Source: Bradyrhizobium sp. WBOS07 (GTDB lineage Bacteria > Pseudomonadota > Alphaproteobacteria > Rhizobiales > Xanthobacteraceae). From it: a stretch of DNA of 64,000 nucleotides. Under the pieces are notes generated by a model. It saw only the letters and a list, made by a program, of their open reading frames with translations, ran no database searches and was not told where the DNA came from. This document shows positions 34,890 through 44,687 of this stretch, in pieces (positions within the stretch are counted from its first letter, which is position 1; every line of letters starts with the position of its first letter). The position numbers were made by a program, and so were the translations under genes. The stretch is taken from NCBI RefSeq assembly GCF_024585165.1, contig NZ_CP029008.1:6467501-6531500 (forward strand). The letters are read 5' to 3'.

Positions 34890-35663
34890 ATGGATATCGC
34901 AACACTCGTCGGGTTGGCCGCGGGCGCCGTGGTGGTGTCGACGCTGATCTTGATGGGCGGCAGCTTCGGGATGTTCTACGACATCCACGCCGTGATCGTC
35001 ATCTTCGGCGGCTCCTTCGCCGCAACGATGATCCGCTTTCCCTTGTCCGCGATGATCCACGGCGTGCCGCTCGGCGCGAAGTTTGCCTTCACCCTGAGCC
35101 GCCTTTCGGCCCACGACCTCGTCGACGAACTCGCCCGCATCGCCGAAATCGCCCGCAAGCAGGGTCCGGTCGGGCTGGAAAAGGTCGAGACTGACGAGCC
35201 GTTCCTCGCCAAGGGCATCCGCTACGTCGCCGACGGCTACGACCTCGATTTCATTCGCGACAATCTGGAGCGCGACCGCGACAACTTCCTGATGCACCTG
35301 GACGAAGGCAGCAAGATCTACCGCGCCGTCGGCGACTGCGCCCCGGCGTTCGGCATGATCGGCACGCTGCTCGGCATGGTGCAGATGTTCTCCAACATGT
35401 CGGATCCTTCCAAGCTCGGTCCGTTCATGGCCACCGCGCTGCTGGCGACCCTGTACGGCGCCGTTGTCGCCAACCTGGTCTGCCTGCCGATTGCCGACAA
35501 GCTGCACGGCAAGCTGCTGGACGAAGAGACCAACCGCACCCTGATCATCGACGGCATCCTGATGATCCGCGACTCCAAGAGCCCGACCCTGGTGCGCGAA
35601 ATGCTGCTGGCCTATCTGCCGGAGAAGCATCGTAACACCGAGGGAGAGCCGGTGCCGGCCTAA
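34890..35663 (+). CDS. motA: Flagellar motor stator-like protein MotA
   Basis: A 257-residue four-helix protein of the MotA/PomA ion-channel family. Conserved parts are GTLLGMVQMFSNM (helix 3 region), MATALLATLYGAVVANLVCL (helix 4), and the cytoplasmic charged loop, where LVDELARIAEIARKQG and GDCAPAFGMIG match MotA. The start is ATG 34890, with GGAG 7 bases upstream. It is followed after 23 bases by motB. The pair is far from any flagellar gene in this window, so a flagellar role is likely but not certain. Confidence 0.88.
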   Translation: MDIATLVGLAAGAVVVSTLILMGGSFGMFYDIHAVIVIFGGSFAATMIRFPLSAMIHGVPLGAKFAFTLSRLSAHDLVDELARIAEIARKQGPVGLEKVETDEPFLAKGIRYVADGYDLDFIRDNLERDRDNFLMHLDEGSKIYRAVGDCAPAFGMIGTLLGMVQMFSNMSDPSKLGPFMATALLATLYGAVVANLVCLPIADKLHGKLLDEETNRTLIIDGILMIRDSKSPTLVREMLLAYLPEKHRNTEGEPVPA

Positions 35664-35686
35664 GGCCGCTGCCTGGAATTTGAGAG

Positions 35687-36517
35687 ATGGCCAAGAAGAA
35701 GCGCGGCAATGCTCACGGCGGCGGCCACGGCTGGTTCGTGACCTTCGCCGACCTGATGGCGCTGCTGTTGGCGTTCTTCGTGATGCTGGTCGCGTTCTCC
35801 ACGCAGGATGCCAACAAGCTGAAGATCGTCGCGGGCTCGATGCGCGAGGCGTTCGGCGTGCAGAGCGAAGCGCGCTACTCCGGCATCGTCGAATCGGATG
35901 GCCTGCCGACGCGCCCGCGGCTGAAGAACGTCGACCACATCCAGCCGGAAGATGCGTCCAACACGCCGACGCCGGATCAGGAAGACCGCGAGAAGACCTC
36001 CGGCGCAAAGATCAAGGTCGACCGCAATTTCGCGCTCGCCGCAGCCTCGCTGCGCCAGGCGTTGCAGGACATGCCGGAGCTGACCGAGATGTCCAAGCAC
36101 ATCATGTTCGAGGAGACCAAGCAGGGCCTCAACCTGGAGATCGTCGATCAGGACGGCCGCTCGATGTTCGCCGACGGCTCCAAGGTGCCCTATGACCGGA
36201 CCCGCCGCCTGGTCGAGAAGCTCGCCATTCCGCTCAAGGCCACGCCGCTCCGCGTCTCCATCGCCGGTCACACCGCGGCCGGCTTCGTGCCGAACCGCAG
36301 CGATTACGGCGCCTTCGATCTGTCGGCCGACCGCGCCAATGCCGTGCGTCAGATTCTCGAACGCGAGGGCCTGCCGCCGTCGCACATCTTCGCCGTCTCC
36401 GGCAAGGCGGACACCCAGCCACTGTTTCCGGACGATCCTTCGCTCGCAGCCAACCGGCGGGTGACCATCACCCTGATGCGCGAGGATCCGCCGCTGCCGC
36501 CAAATCTGAAGCCATGA
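35687..36517 (+). CDS. motB: Flagellar motor stator-like protein MotB (OmpA domain)
   Basis: A 276-residue partner of MotA. The N-terminal helix FADLMALLLAFFVMLVAFS carries the conserved ion-binding Asp in the FADLM stretch. A Pro/Glu-rich linker follows, and the C-terminal half is an OmpA-like peptidoglycan-binding domain (LRVSIAGHTAAG, LSADRANAVRQIL, AANRRVTITLMR). It anchors the stator to the wall. Together with motA it forms a complete ion-driven stator. A hairpin terminator follows. Confidence 0.9.
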   Translation: MAKKKRGNAHGGGHGWFVTFADLMALLLAFFVMLVAFSTQDANKLKIVAGSMREAFGVQSEARYSGIVESDGLPTRPRLKNVDHIQPEDASNTPTPDQEDREKTSGAKIKVDRNFALAAASLRQALQDMPELTEMSKHIMFEETKQGLNLEIVDQDGRSMFADGSKVPYDRTRRLVEKLAIPLKATPLRVSIAGHTAAGFVPNRSDYGAFDLSADRANAVRQILEREGLPPSHIFAVSGKADTQPLFPDDPSLAANRRVTITLMREDPPLPPNLKP

Positions 36518-36560
36518 CCGGGGCACGGTGAGCGTCGGTTTCCGACGCGATCGTGCCCGG
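36518..36560 (+). terminator. Terminator-like nested hairpin after motB
   Basis: An outer stem GGGCACG (36521-36527)/CGTGCCC (36552-36558) encloses an inner stem GCGTCGG/CCGACGC with a 3-base loop. There is no clear T-run afterwards, so it may be a pause or 3'-end processing hairpin. Confidence 0.5.
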
Positions 36561-36741
36561 AGAATGACTCTCTTGCGCTACCATGTTACCTGAGGCATGA
36601 CGTCGCGCTGGCGATGAGCGTGGCTGCAGCGTCACAGCATCCGGCTCGGCGCCTGCTATGGTGGTGCGCCGATTGACAGGCGCACTGGAAGCGTCAAAAG
36701 GCGCCGGATCAATTCCCAGGGAAGAAGCGTTCTCCACCCTC

Positions 36742-38640
36742 ATGACGGCGAGCATCACACAGGCCGAAACCCAGGAAGGGCCGGTCAGATCAGGTTTTTG
36801 GGCCCTTACGCTCGGGAGCATCGGCGTCGTCTTCGGCGATATCGGCACCTCGCCGCTCTACGCATTTCACGAGGCGGTCAAGGGCGCGGCCCATGGCGAG
36901 CCGGTCTCACGGGTCATCGTGCTCGGTGTGCTCTCGCTGATCCTGTGGGCCCTCTTGATCGTCGTCACCGCCAAATACGTCCTGCTGTTGCTGCGTGCCG
37001 ACAATAACGGGGAGGGCGGCACGCTCTCGCTGATGGCGCTCGGTCAACGCGCGCTCGGGCGACGAAGCTGGGTCTTGATGGCGCTCGGTGTGGTGGGCGC
37101 CTCCATGTTCATCGGCGATTCCATGATCACGCCGGCGATCTCGGTGCTCTCGGCGGTGCAGGGTCTCAAGCTCGCAACCCCCGCGCTCGAGCACTATGTC
37201 GTGCCGCTCACCGTCCTCATCCTGGTGCTGCTGTTCGCGGTCCAGAGCAAGGGGACCGCCTTGGTCGCATCGGCCTTCGGGCCTGTGATGGTGGTCTGGT
37301 TCGCCGTGATCGCGGTGATGGGGGCCGTGCACATCGCCGACGACCCCACCGTGCTCGCGGCAATCAATCCCTATTACGCGGTGCAGTTCGTGCTGTCGCA
37401 CGGCGTGATCGGCCTCGTGACGCTCGGCGCGGTGTTCCTGGCGGTGACGGGCGGCGAGGCGCTTTATGCCGATCTCGGCCATTTCGGCCGCAAGCCGATC
37501 CAGTCGGCCTGGATGTTCTTCGTGCTGCCCGCGCTTCTGATCAACTATTTCGGGCAGGGTGCGCTGGTGCTGTCCGATCCCAGCGCGATCGAGCACTCCT
37601 TCTATCGTATGGTGCCCGAGAGCCTGGTGCTGCCGCTGGTCGGACTCGCGACAGCCGCAACCGTGATCGCAAGCCAGGCGGTGATCACCGGCGCCTATTC
37701 GCTGGTCCACCAGGCCGTGCAACTCGGGCTCCTGCCGCGTTTCGAGGTGCGTTACACCTCCGAATCCCATGCCGGCCAGATCTATCTGCCGCGCGTCAAC
37801 CGCCTGCTGCTGATCGGCGTGATGCTGCTGGTGTTGCTGTTCCACACTCCCAGCAATCTGGCTTCGGCCTACGGTATTGCCGTCTCCACCACCATGGTCG
37901 CCGATGGCATCATGGGCTTCGTCGTGATTTGGAAGTTGTGGAACTGGCGCGCGGCGACGGCCGCGGCCGTGATCGTCCCTTTCGTCATCGTCGATTTGAG
38001 CTTCTTCAGCGCCAACCTGCTCAAGTTGCTGGAAGGCGCCTGGGTGCCGCTGCTGTTCGGCATCGTCATGGCGGGGACGATCTGGACCTGGCGCAAGGGC
38101 TCCGGAATTTTGATCCAGAAGACGCGACGGATCGAGGTGCCGCTCGACGATTTGATCCGCAGCCTCGAGAAGCGGCCCCCGCACATCGTCAAGGGCACCG
38201 CGGTGTTCCTGACCAGCGATCCCGCGTTCGTGCCGACCGCGCTGCTGCACAATCTCAAGCACAACAAGGTGCTGCACGAGCACAACGTGATTCTGACCAT
38301 CGAGACCGCGCACACGCCGCGGGTCGACCTGGCGGAGCGATTCCGCATGGAGAAGATCAGCGACAAATTCTCCAAGGTTCGTCTGCGCTTCGGCTTCATG
38401 GAGCAGCCGAACGTGCCCAAGGCGCTCGCGATCGCGCGCAAGCAGGGCTGGCAGTTCGACATCATGTCGACGTCGTTCTTCGTCTCTCGACGATCGCTGA
38501 AGGCATCCGCGCAGTCGGGCATGCCGCTGTGGCAGGATCATCTGTTCATCGCGCTCAGCCGGTCCGCCAACGATGCCACCGACTATTTCCAGATCCCCAC
38601 CGGACGCGTGGTTGAGGTCGGAACCCAGGTCACCATCTAG
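36742..38640 (+). CDS. kup: KUP-type potassium uptake protein (first of two)
   Basis: Kup imports potassium with a proton. The 632-residue protein has about twelve membrane helices and the family signatures [19 protein letters not shown] near the start and [17 protein letters not shown] mid-protein, with a soluble C-terminal domain containing [15 protein letters not shown] and [19 protein letters not shown] use ATG 36742; a longer frame to 36658 lacks family character and no strong ribosome site was found for either. A second kup follows 135 bases later. Confidence 0.93.
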   Translation: MTASITQAETQEGPVRSGFWALTLGSIGVVFGDIGTSPLYAFHEAVKGAAHGEPVSRVIVLGVLSLILWALLIVVTAKYVLLLLRADNNGEGGTLSLMALGQRALGRRSWVLMALGVVGASMFIGDSMITPAISVLSAVQGLKLATPALEHYVVPLTVLILVLLFAVQSKGTALVASAFGPVMVVWFAVIAVMGAVHIADDPTVLAAINPYYAVQFVLSHGVIGLVTLGAVFLAVTGGEALYADLGHFGRKPIQSAWMFFVLPALLINYFGQGALVLSDPSAIEHSFYRMVPESLVLPLVGLATAATVIASQAVITGAYSLVHQAVQLGLLPRFEVRYTSESHAGQIYLPRVNRLLLIGVMLLVLLFHTPSNLASAYGIAVSTTMVADGIMGFVVIWKLWNWRAATAAAVIVPFVIVDLSFFSANLLKLLEGAWVPLLFGIVMAGTIWTWRKGSGILIQKTRRIEVPLDDLIRSLEKRPPHIVKGTAVFLTSDPAFVPTALLHNLKHNKVLHEHNVILTIETAHTPRVDLAERFRMEKISDKFSKVRLRFGFMEQPNVPKALAIARKQGWQFDIMSTSFFVSRRSLKASAQSGMPLWQDHLFIALSRSANDATDYFQIPTGRVVEVGTQVTI

Positions 38641-38653
38641 ACCGAAATGGAGA

Positions 38654-38692
38654 AGCTATGCGGATTTGCATAGCTAAGGCCCGCAATCGGGC
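38654..38692 (+). other. Two consecutive hairpins between the kup genes
   Basis: AGCTATGC (38654-38661) and GCATAGCT (38668-38675) form an 8-bp stem with a 6-base loop. GCCCG (38679-38683) and CGGGC (38688-38692) follow as a second stem. There is no T-run, so they may be transcript-processing or regulatory hairpins separating the two paralogues. Confidence 0.45.
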
Positions 38693-38775
38693 TAGGCCAT
38701 GCCGGTAGCGCAGGACTATAAGCCGCGCGCTCCGCCGTTGTGCAGTGAAGCATTTTTGAGGCCGTAGGCTCTCCC

Positions 38776-40704
38776 ATGACAAGTGATGTAGCGATTTCCG
38801 CCCCGGAAACGGTGGCGGCCAATGGGCATGGCGATGCCCATACAACCGCCGGTTTCGGGGCGCTGACGCTCGGCAGCATCGGGGTGGTCTATGGCGATAT
38901 CGGCACCAGTCCGCTCTACGCCTTCCGCGAGGCGGTGATGGCCGCCTCGGGCGCAGAGGGGCTGCCGACGCCGGCTGCGGTGCTTGGCGTGCTCTCCCTG
39001 ATCCTGTGGGCGCTGATCGTCGTGGTGACGCTCAAATACGTCGTGATCCTGCTCCGGGCCGATAACAACGGTGAGGGCGGCACGCTGGCGTTGATGGCGC
39101 TGGCCCAGCGCGCGGTCGGCACCCGCGGGGCGACCATCGTGCTGCTCGGCATCATCTCCGGCGCGCTGTTCTACGGCGACGCGGTGATCACGCCGGCGCT
39201 CTCGGTGCTGTCGGCAATCGAGGGCATGAAGGACGTCACGCTCAGGTTCGAGCCCTATATCGTGCCGCTGACGGTGGTGATCCTGGTCTGCCTGTTTGCC
39301 GTGCAGTCGCGCGGCACCGCCCGCGTCGCCGCCTTCTTCGGCCCGATCATGTGCGTCTGGTTCGCCGTCATCGCGGCGGCGGCAATCCATCCGATCATCC
39401 AGCAGCCGCAGGTTCTGCTGGCTCTGAACCCGCTCTACGCCGTGTCCTTCATGCTCCACCACGGCATCATCGGCTTCGTGACTCTGGGCGCGGTGTTCCT
39501 GGCAGTTACCGGCGCGGAGGCGCTCTATGCCGATCTCGGCCATTTCGGCAAACGGCCTATCCAGATTGCCTGGCTGTCGATCGTGCTGCCCTCGCTGGCG
39601 CTGAACTATCTGGGGCAGGGCGCGCTCGTGCTCAGCGACCCCGGCGCGATCGTGAGCCCGTTCTTCCAGCTGTTTCCGCAAGGCTTCTTCCGCGGCTGCA
39701 TGGTCGTGCTCGCCACCATGGCGACCGTCATCGCCAGCCAAGCGGTCATCACCGGCGCCTATTCGCTGACGCGCCAGGCGATCCAGCTCGGCCTGCTGCC
39801 GCGCTTCGAAATTCGCCATACGTCTGAAGCCCATTCCGGCCAGATCTTCATCCCGCGCATCAACCAGCTGCTGCTGGTCGCGGTGGTGCTGCTGGTGCTG
39901 CTGTTCCGCTCCTCGAGCGCACTGGCTTCGGCCTACGGCATCTCCGTCACCGGGACCATGGTGGTCACGGCGATGATGGGCTTCGTCGTGGTCTGGAAGG
40001 GCTGGCGCTGGAAGCCGCTGGCGGCCGCGGCGCTGATCGCCCCGTTCCTGCTTCTCGATCTGACCTTCCTGAGCGCGAACCTGCTCAAGGTGCTCGAGGG
40101 CGGCTGGGTGCCGCTGGCGCTCGGCGCGCTCATGATCGTCGTGATGTACACTTGGCGGCGCGGGAGCCGGCTCCTGTTCGAGAAGTCGCGCAAGCTCGAG
40201 TTCCCGCTCGCCGAGCTCGTCGCCATGCTGGAGAAGCGGCCGCCGCAGCGCGTGCCCGGCACCGCCGTGTTCCTGACCTCGGATCCCCTGAGCGCGCCGA
40301 CGGCGCTGATGCACAGCCTGAAGCACTACAAGGTGCTGCACGAGAAGAACGTCATTCTCACCATCGAGACGGCGCAGACCCCCCGCATCGATCCGTCCGA
40401 GCGGGTCAAGCTGGAGCAGATCTCACCGACCTTCTCCAAGGTGACGCTCAGGTTCGGCTTCATGGAATCGCCCAACGTGCCGAAGGCGCTGGCGATCGCC
40501 CGCAAGCTCGGCTGGCAGTTCGACATCATGTCGACCTCGTTCTTCCTGTCGCGAAGGGCGCTGAAGCCCGCAGCTCATTCGGGCATGCCGCGCTGGCAGG
40601 ACCGGCTGTTCATCTCGCTCAGCCGCTCCGCCAACGACGCCACGGACTATTTCCAGATCCCGAGCGGCCGCGTGGTCGAAGTCGGCACCCAGGTGGCGAT
40701 CTAG
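38776..40704 (+). CDS. kup: KUP-type potassium uptake protein (second of two)
   Basis: A 642-residue paralogue of the preceding Kup. It carries [75 protein letters not shown] and the same C-terminal ending [18 protein letters not shown]. The two copies differ throughout, so the duplication is old. The start is ATG 38776, downstream of two hairpins. Having both copies may allow transporters with different affinity or acid dependence. Confidence 0.94.
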   Translation: MTSDVAISAPETVAANGHGDAHTTAGFGALTLGSIGVVYGDIGTSPLYAFREAVMAASGAEGLPTPAAVLGVLSLILWALIVVVTLKYVVILLRADNNGEGGTLALMALAQRAVGTRGATIVLLGIISGALFYGDAVITPALSVLSAIEGMKDVTLRFEPYIVPLTVVILVCLFAVQSRGTARVAAFFGPIMCVWFAVIAAAAIHPIIQQPQVLLALNPLYAVSFMLHHGIIGFVTLGAVFLAVTGAEALYADLGHFGKRPIQIAWLSIVLPSLALNYLGQGALVLSDPGAIVSPFFQLFPQGFFRGCMVVLATMATVIASQAVITGAYSLTRQAIQLGLLPRFEIRHTSEAHSGQIFIPRINQLLLVAVVLLVLLFRSSSALASAYGISVTGTMVVTAMMGFVVVWKGWRWKPLAAAALIAPFLLLDLTFLSANLLKVLEGGWVPLALGALMIVVMYTWRRGSRLLFEKSRKLEFPLAELVAMLEKRPPQRVPGTAVFLTSDPLSAPTALMHSLKHYKVLHEKNVILTIETAQTPRIDPSERVKLEQISPTFSKVTLRFGFMESPNVPKALAIARKLGWQFDIMSTSFFLSRRALKPAAHSGMPRWQDRLFISLSRSANDATDYFQIPSGRVVEVGTQVAI

Positions 40705-40709
40705 CTCCG

Positions 40710-40813
40710 CTGTCGTCGCCCGGCTTGACCGGGCGACCCAGTATTCCAGAGACGGCGCGGCTAGAACCGAGGAGCCGCGGCGTACTGGATTCCCCGCTTT
40801 CGCGAGGAATGAC
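40710..40813. repeat. Dispersed palindromic repeat, copy 3 of the CTGTC...ATGACA family
   Basis: The element starts CTGTCGTCGCCC and ends AGGAATGACAT, with inner GACCCAGTATTCCAG and CGGCGTACTGGATTCC. It contains a local hairpin GTCGCCCGG/CCGGGCGAC and lies directly after the second kup gene. Confidence 0.8.
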
Positions 40814-41008
40814 ATCGAGGGCGTGGTGAGAGGGAGGGCGGTGTCTCTGGCGTGGCCTCCCGAAAGCCGCACTTCAAGTCGCTGCGATTTAGCTTTAACT
40901 TGCGCCGCGCGGCTCAAGCCTTTGTAGCGCTTGATTTTCGTCTCCTGAGAGGCGAGGTTGCCGCCGGCCGGACGCTCCGGCCTGCGGCTCGCGACGTTGG
41001 AGGATGAT

Positions 41009-41335
41009 GTGGCAAACCAGGTACAGGATCTGACCCCGGACGAGGTCTCCAAAGGTGTCGCGGAAGGACGCTATCTGCTGGTCGACGTTCGCGAGCCGAA
41101 CGAGGTCCAGGTCGAGGCCTATCCTTACGGCGTCGTCGTCCCGCTCTCGACCTTCGATCCCAAGGCGATTCCCGATCCCCAGGGCAAGCAGGTCGTGTTC
41201 GCCTGCCGCTCGGGCAAACGCTCGGTGACGGCCTCGCTCGCGGCGCAGGCGGCGGGCCTGCCTTACGACAAGCATCTGGCCGGCGGCATGCTGGGCTGGA
41301 AGGCGGCTGGTCTTCCCAGCAAGGCCGGCGGTTGA
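41009..41335 (+). CDS. Rhodanese-like sulfurtransferase
   Basis: A 108-residue single-domain rhodanese. The active loop CRSGKRS holds the catalytic Cys that carries persulfide, and GGMLGWKAAGLP closes the fold. The start is a GTG (41009), with GGAGG 5 bases upstream; an earlier frame start lacks a site. It is followed 9 bases later by an aminotransferase and then a polyamine-type binding protein, so the three form an operon. A link to sulfur amino acid metabolism is inferred only. Confidence 0.88.
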   Translation: MANQVQDLTPDEVSKGVAEGRYLLVDVREPNEVQVEAYPYGVVVPLSTFDPKAIPDPQGKQVVFACRSGKRSVTASLAAQAAGLPYDKHLAGGMLGWKAAGLPSKAGG

Positions 41336-41344
41336 CCTCACCCG

Positions 41345-42523
41345 ATGTCCAAGAGCTCCTCGCTGAACAAGGTCTTCGCCGACCTTCCCGTCACCATCTT
41401 CGAGGCGATGTCGCAGGCCGCCCGCGACAACGACGCGATCAATCTCGGCCAGGGCTTTCCTGACGATCCCGGCCCGGAGGACATCCGCCGCGCCGCGGCC
41501 GAGGCCTCGCTGAATGGCTACAACCAGTACCCGTCGATGATGGGCCTGCCGGAGCTGCGCCAGGCGATTGCGACCCATTACGGCCATTGGCACGGCCTCA
41601 AGCTCGATCCGATGAGCGAGGTGATGGTCACCTCCGGCGGCACCGAGGCGCTGACCTCGGCCATCCTCGCGGTGGTCCAGCCCGGCGACGAGGTGGTGTG
41701 CTTCCAGCCGGTCTATGATTCCTATCTGCCGATCATCCGGCAGGCTGGCGGCATTCCGCGCCTCGTCCGGCTCGAGCCGCCGCATTGGCGGCTGAATGAG
41801 GACATGCTGAAAAGCGTCTTCAATTCAAAGACCAAGGCGGTGCTGTTCAACAACCCTTTGAATCCGTCCGCGGTGGTCTATCCGCGCGAGGACCTCGAGC
41901 TGCTGGCGCGCTACTGCCAGGAGTTCGACGTCATCGCGATCTGCGACGAGGTCTGGGAGCACGTCACCTTCGACGAGCACAAGCACATCCCGCTGATCAC
42001 AATCCCGGGCATGCGCGAGCGCACCATCAAGGTCGGCTCGGCCGGCAAGATCTTCTCGCTGACCGGCTGGAAGATCGGCTTCGTCTGCGCCGCGCCGCCG
42101 CTGTTGCGCGTCGCCGCCAAGGTGCACCAGTTCCTGACCTTCACCACCGCGCCGAACCTGCAGGCCGCCGTGGCCTACGGTCTCGGCAAGTCCGATGACT
42201 ACTTCCTGTCGATGCGCAAGGATCTGACGCGGAGCAGGGACCGCCTGACCAGGGGGTTGGAGAGCCTCGGCTTCCCCGTACTGAAGTCGCAGGGCACCTA
42301 TTTCCTCACCGTGGACCTGTCGCCGCTCGGGCTCAACGAGAGCGACACCGAGTTCTGCTGGCGCATCGTGAAGGACTACAAGGTCGCGGCGATCCCGGTA
42401 TCGGCGTTCTACGAGCAGGACCCGGTAACCTCCGTGGTGCGCTTCTGCTTCGCCAAGAAGGACCAGACGCTGGACACCGCCCTGGAACGGCTGTCTGACG
42501 CGGTGCGCGGGCGCAAGAGGTAG
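41345..42523 (+). CDS. Class I/II aminotransferase
   Basis: A 392-residue PLP-dependent aminotransferase. Marks are INLGQGFPDDPGPEDIRRAA at the start, NNPLNPSAVVY (phosphate/carboxylate site), ICDEVWEHV (pyridine-ring Asp) and SAGKIFSLTGWKIGF with the Schiff-base Lys. Kynurenine/glutamine- and YbdL-type methionine aminotransferases are the nearest groups I can name. It sits between a rhodanese gene (9-base gap) and a binding protein gene (2-base gap). Confidence 0.88.
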   Translation: MSKSSSLNKVFADLPVTIFEAMSQAARDNDAINLGQGFPDDPGPEDIRRAAAEASLNGYNQYPSMMGLPELRQAIATHYGHWHGLKLDPMSEVMVTSGGTEALTSAILAVVQPGDEVVCFQPVYDSYLPIIRQAGGIPRLVRLEPPHWRLNEDMLKSVFNSKTKAVLFNNPLNPSAVVYPREDLELLARYCQEFDVIAICDEVWEHVTFDEHKHIPLITIPGMRERTIKVGSAGKIFSLTGWKIGFVCAAPPLLRVAAKVHQFLTFTTAPNLQAAVAYGLGKSDDYFLSMRKDLTRSRDRLTRGLESLGFPVLKSQGTYFLTVDLSPLGLNESDTEFCWRIVKDYKVAAIPVSAFYEQDPVTSVVRFCFAKKDQTLDTALERLSDAVRGRKR

Positions 42524-42525
42524 CG

Positions 42526-43644
42526 ATGACGAGGGGCAGCCGCTCGGGAGCTGGTCTTGCGATCGCCGCAGCGCTGACGTTGCTTGCCGCCCCGGCTTGT
42601 GCCGCCGAGCGGGTCGTCAATTTCTACAACTGGTCCAATTACATGGCGCCTGATGTCCTGGAGGCCTTCACCAAGGAGACCGGGATCAAGGTCGTCTACG
42701 ACACCTTCGATGCCAACGAGACGCTGGAGACGCGCCTGATGGCCGGCAAGTCCGGCTACGACGTCGTGGTGCCCACGGCCTATTTCCTGCAGCGCCAGAT
42801 CAAGGCCAACATCTTCCAGAAGCTCGACAAGGCGAAGCTGCCGAACCTTGCGAATGCCTGGCCGATGGTGACCAAGCATCTGGCGACCTACGATCCCGGC
42901 AACGTCTATGCCGCAAACTACATGTGGGGCACGACCGGCATCGGCTACAACGTTGCCAAGGTGAAGCAGATCCTCGGGGCCGATGCCAAGATCGACAGCT
43001 GGGACATCGTCTTCAAGCCGGAGAACCTGGCAAGGTTCAAAGATTGCGGCGTGCACATGCTCGATTCCGCCGACGACATCTTTCCGGCGGCGCTGAGCTG
43101 GCTCGGGCTCGATCCCAACTCGACCAAGCAGGCCGACCTGGAGAAAGCCGCCGATGCCGTCGCCAAGGTCCGTCCGTCCGTCCGCAAGTTCCACTCATCC
43201 GAATATTTGAGCGCGCTCGCCACCGGCGAGATCTGTTTCGTGGTCGGCTGGTCCGGCGACATCATGCAGGCCCGCGCCCGCGCCGCCGAAGCCAAGAAAG
43301 ACGGCAGCAGCGGCATCGAGATCGGCTACGCCATTCCGAAGGAGGGCGCGCAGATGTTCTTCGACAATCTGGCCATCCCCGCCGACGCCAAGAACGTCAA
43401 CGAAGCCCACGAGCTGATCAACTATCTGTACCGCCCAGACGTCGCCGCCAAGAACTCGGACTTCCTGTCCTACGCCAGCGGCAACCTCGCCAGCCAGAAG
43501 CTGGTCGATCCGAAGATCCTGAACGACAAGAACATCTATCCGGACGAGGCAACGCTTTCAAAGCTGTTCGTCATCACGGCGCGGGAGCCGGCGACGCAGC
43601 GGATCATCAACCGGCTCTGGACCAGGGTGAAGACGGGGCGGTAG
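42526..43644 (+). CDS. Polyamine-type ABC transporter substrate-binding protein (PotF-like)
   Basis: A 372-residue periplasmic binding protein. The signal peptide ends at PACAAERV (about residue 27), and NFYNWSNYMAPDVLEAFTKE is the spermidine/putrescine family start. Further on, SGYDVVVPTAYFLQRQIKA and FFDNLAIPADAKNV match PotF. No permease or ATPase gene is adjacent, so it must share a transporter encoded elsewhere or have been displaced. It is the last gene of a three-gene operon. Confidence 0.9.
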   Translation: MTRGSRSGAGLAIAAALTLLAAPACAAERVVNFYNWSNYMAPDVLEAFTKETGIKVVYDTFDANETLETRLMAGKSGYDVVVPTAYFLQRQIKANIFQKLDKAKLPNLANAWPMVTKHLATYDPGNVYAANYMWGTTGIGYNVAKVKQILGADAKIDSWDIVFKPENLARFKDCGVHMLDSADDIFPAALSWLGLDPNSTKQADLEKAADAVAKVRPSVRKFHSSEYLSALATGEICFVVGWSGDIMQARARAAEAKKDGSSGIEIGYAIPKEGAQMFFDNLAIPADAKNVNEAHELINYLYRPDVAAKNSDFLSYASGNLASQKLVDPKILNDKNIYPDEATLSKLFVITAREPATQRIINRLWTRVKTGR

Positions 43645-43655
43645 GGCGCCCACTT

Positions 43656-43742
43656 CGTCATTGCGAGCGAAGCGAAGCAATCCAGAATCTCTCCGTGGCG
43701 GCACTTTGGATTGCTTCGTCGCTTCGCTCCTCGCAATGACGA
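43656..43742. repeat. Dispersed inverted repeat, CGTCATTGCGAG type
   Basis: The ends CGTCATTGCGAG (43656-43667) and CTCGCAATGACG (43731-43742) are perfect inverted repeats, with inner AGCAATCCA and TGGATTGCT. Elements with these ends are widespread in alphaproteobacteria (general knowledge). It sits between the convergent binding-protein and lpxXL genes and may end both transcripts. Confidence 0.9.
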
Positions 43743-43746
43743 CGAG

Positions 43747-44679
43747 CTACCGCCACCTGCGATGCAGCCACAGCCATTGCTCGGGATGTTCGCGCACCCA
43801 GCTTTCCACCACGCTCGTGATCGCCTGGGTCGTGCCCTGGATGTCGATCTTGCCCTCGGCGTCGCGCACCGGCGGGATCTCTTCGCTGATCTCGCCGCGG
43901 AAGCGGCCACCGGGCAGGCGGATGATGCGCACGCCGTGGATCGGGCATTCGACCTGGCGCAAGAGGCGCGCCAGCATCGGATTGGCGCGGGTCTTGCGGC
44001 CGAAGAAGGTGACCTCGACGCCGCCGGTTAGGTATTGGTCGATCAGCATGGCGACGTGCTTGCCGTCCTTCAGCGCCTGCGCGAGCCGCAGCGGCGCGTC
44101 GCGGCCGGCGGGGATCAGCGTGCCCATGTTGACCTGGCGCATCTCCTGGATGATGCGGTCGGCGGAGGCGATGTTGGGGCGGCGGTAGAGGATCGCAGCG
44201 TCCAGCCCGTGCGCGACTGCCGCGAGCGCCGGCAATTCCCAATTGGCCAGGTGTGCGGCGAAGATCAGGGCCGGCTTGCCGTCGTCGCGGATGCGGTCGA
44301 ACCGTTCGATGCTGCTCTGGGTCAGTTCGATCCGGCTCTTCTCCGGATGGGCACGGTCGTAATCCCAAACACGGTCCATATGGGCGAACTCGGCGCCGAC
44401 GCGGCCGAGATTGTCCCACACGCCCATCAGGATCCGCTCGATCTCCTCCGGCGACTTCTCGGGAAAGGCCGCAGCGAGATTGGCACGGCCGATGCGGTGC
44501 TCGCGCAGGCGCGGGCCGATCGTCTTCACGACGCGTGCGAAGAAGTCTGAAGTCTTGACCGGGTCGAAATAGCGCGTGGTGCGCAGCATGCCGACCGTGG
44601 CGGCGCCGATCAGGCTGCCGCCGATCGATTTGGCAGCCTCTCGCGCGCGGGCCTTCGTGCTCGCAGTCAGTCGCGCCAT
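43747..44679 (-). CDS. lpxXL: Lipid A acyltransferase, very-long-chain type
   Basis: A 310-residue LpxL/HtrB family acyltransferase. It has the catalytic H-x4-E pattern (AAHLANWE near residue 142) and the downstream substrate stretches LYRRPNIASADRIIQEMR and MLIDQYLTGGVEVTFFG. Its position at the end of an acpXL-fab cluster marks it as LpxXL, which transfers a very long hydroxy fatty acid from AcpXL to lipid A. The membrane anchor near the N-terminus is weak. Last gene of the cluster, 8 bases after fabF1XL. Confidence 0.9.
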   Translation of the reverse strand: MARLTASTKARAREAAKSIGGSLIGAATVGMLRTTRYFDPVKTSDFFARVVKTIGPRLREHRIGRANLAAAFPEKSPEEIERILMGVWDNLGRVGAEFAHMDRVWDYDRAHPEKSRIELTQSSIERFDRIRDDGKPALIFAAHLANWELPALAAVAHGLDAAILYRRPNIASADRIIQEMRQVNMGTLIPAGRDAPLRLAQALKDGKHVAMLIDQYLTGGVEVTFFGRKTRANPMLARLLRQVECPIHGVRIIRLPGGRFRGEISEEIPPVRDAEGKIDIQGTTQAITSVVESWVREHPEQWLWLHRRWR

Positions 44680-44687
44680 GCGTCCGG

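Noticed and set aside
36907..40341. Two long minus-strand frames opposite the kup genes
   Set aside because: Both mirror the membrane-helix codons of the paralogous kup genes and resemble each other only because the genes do.
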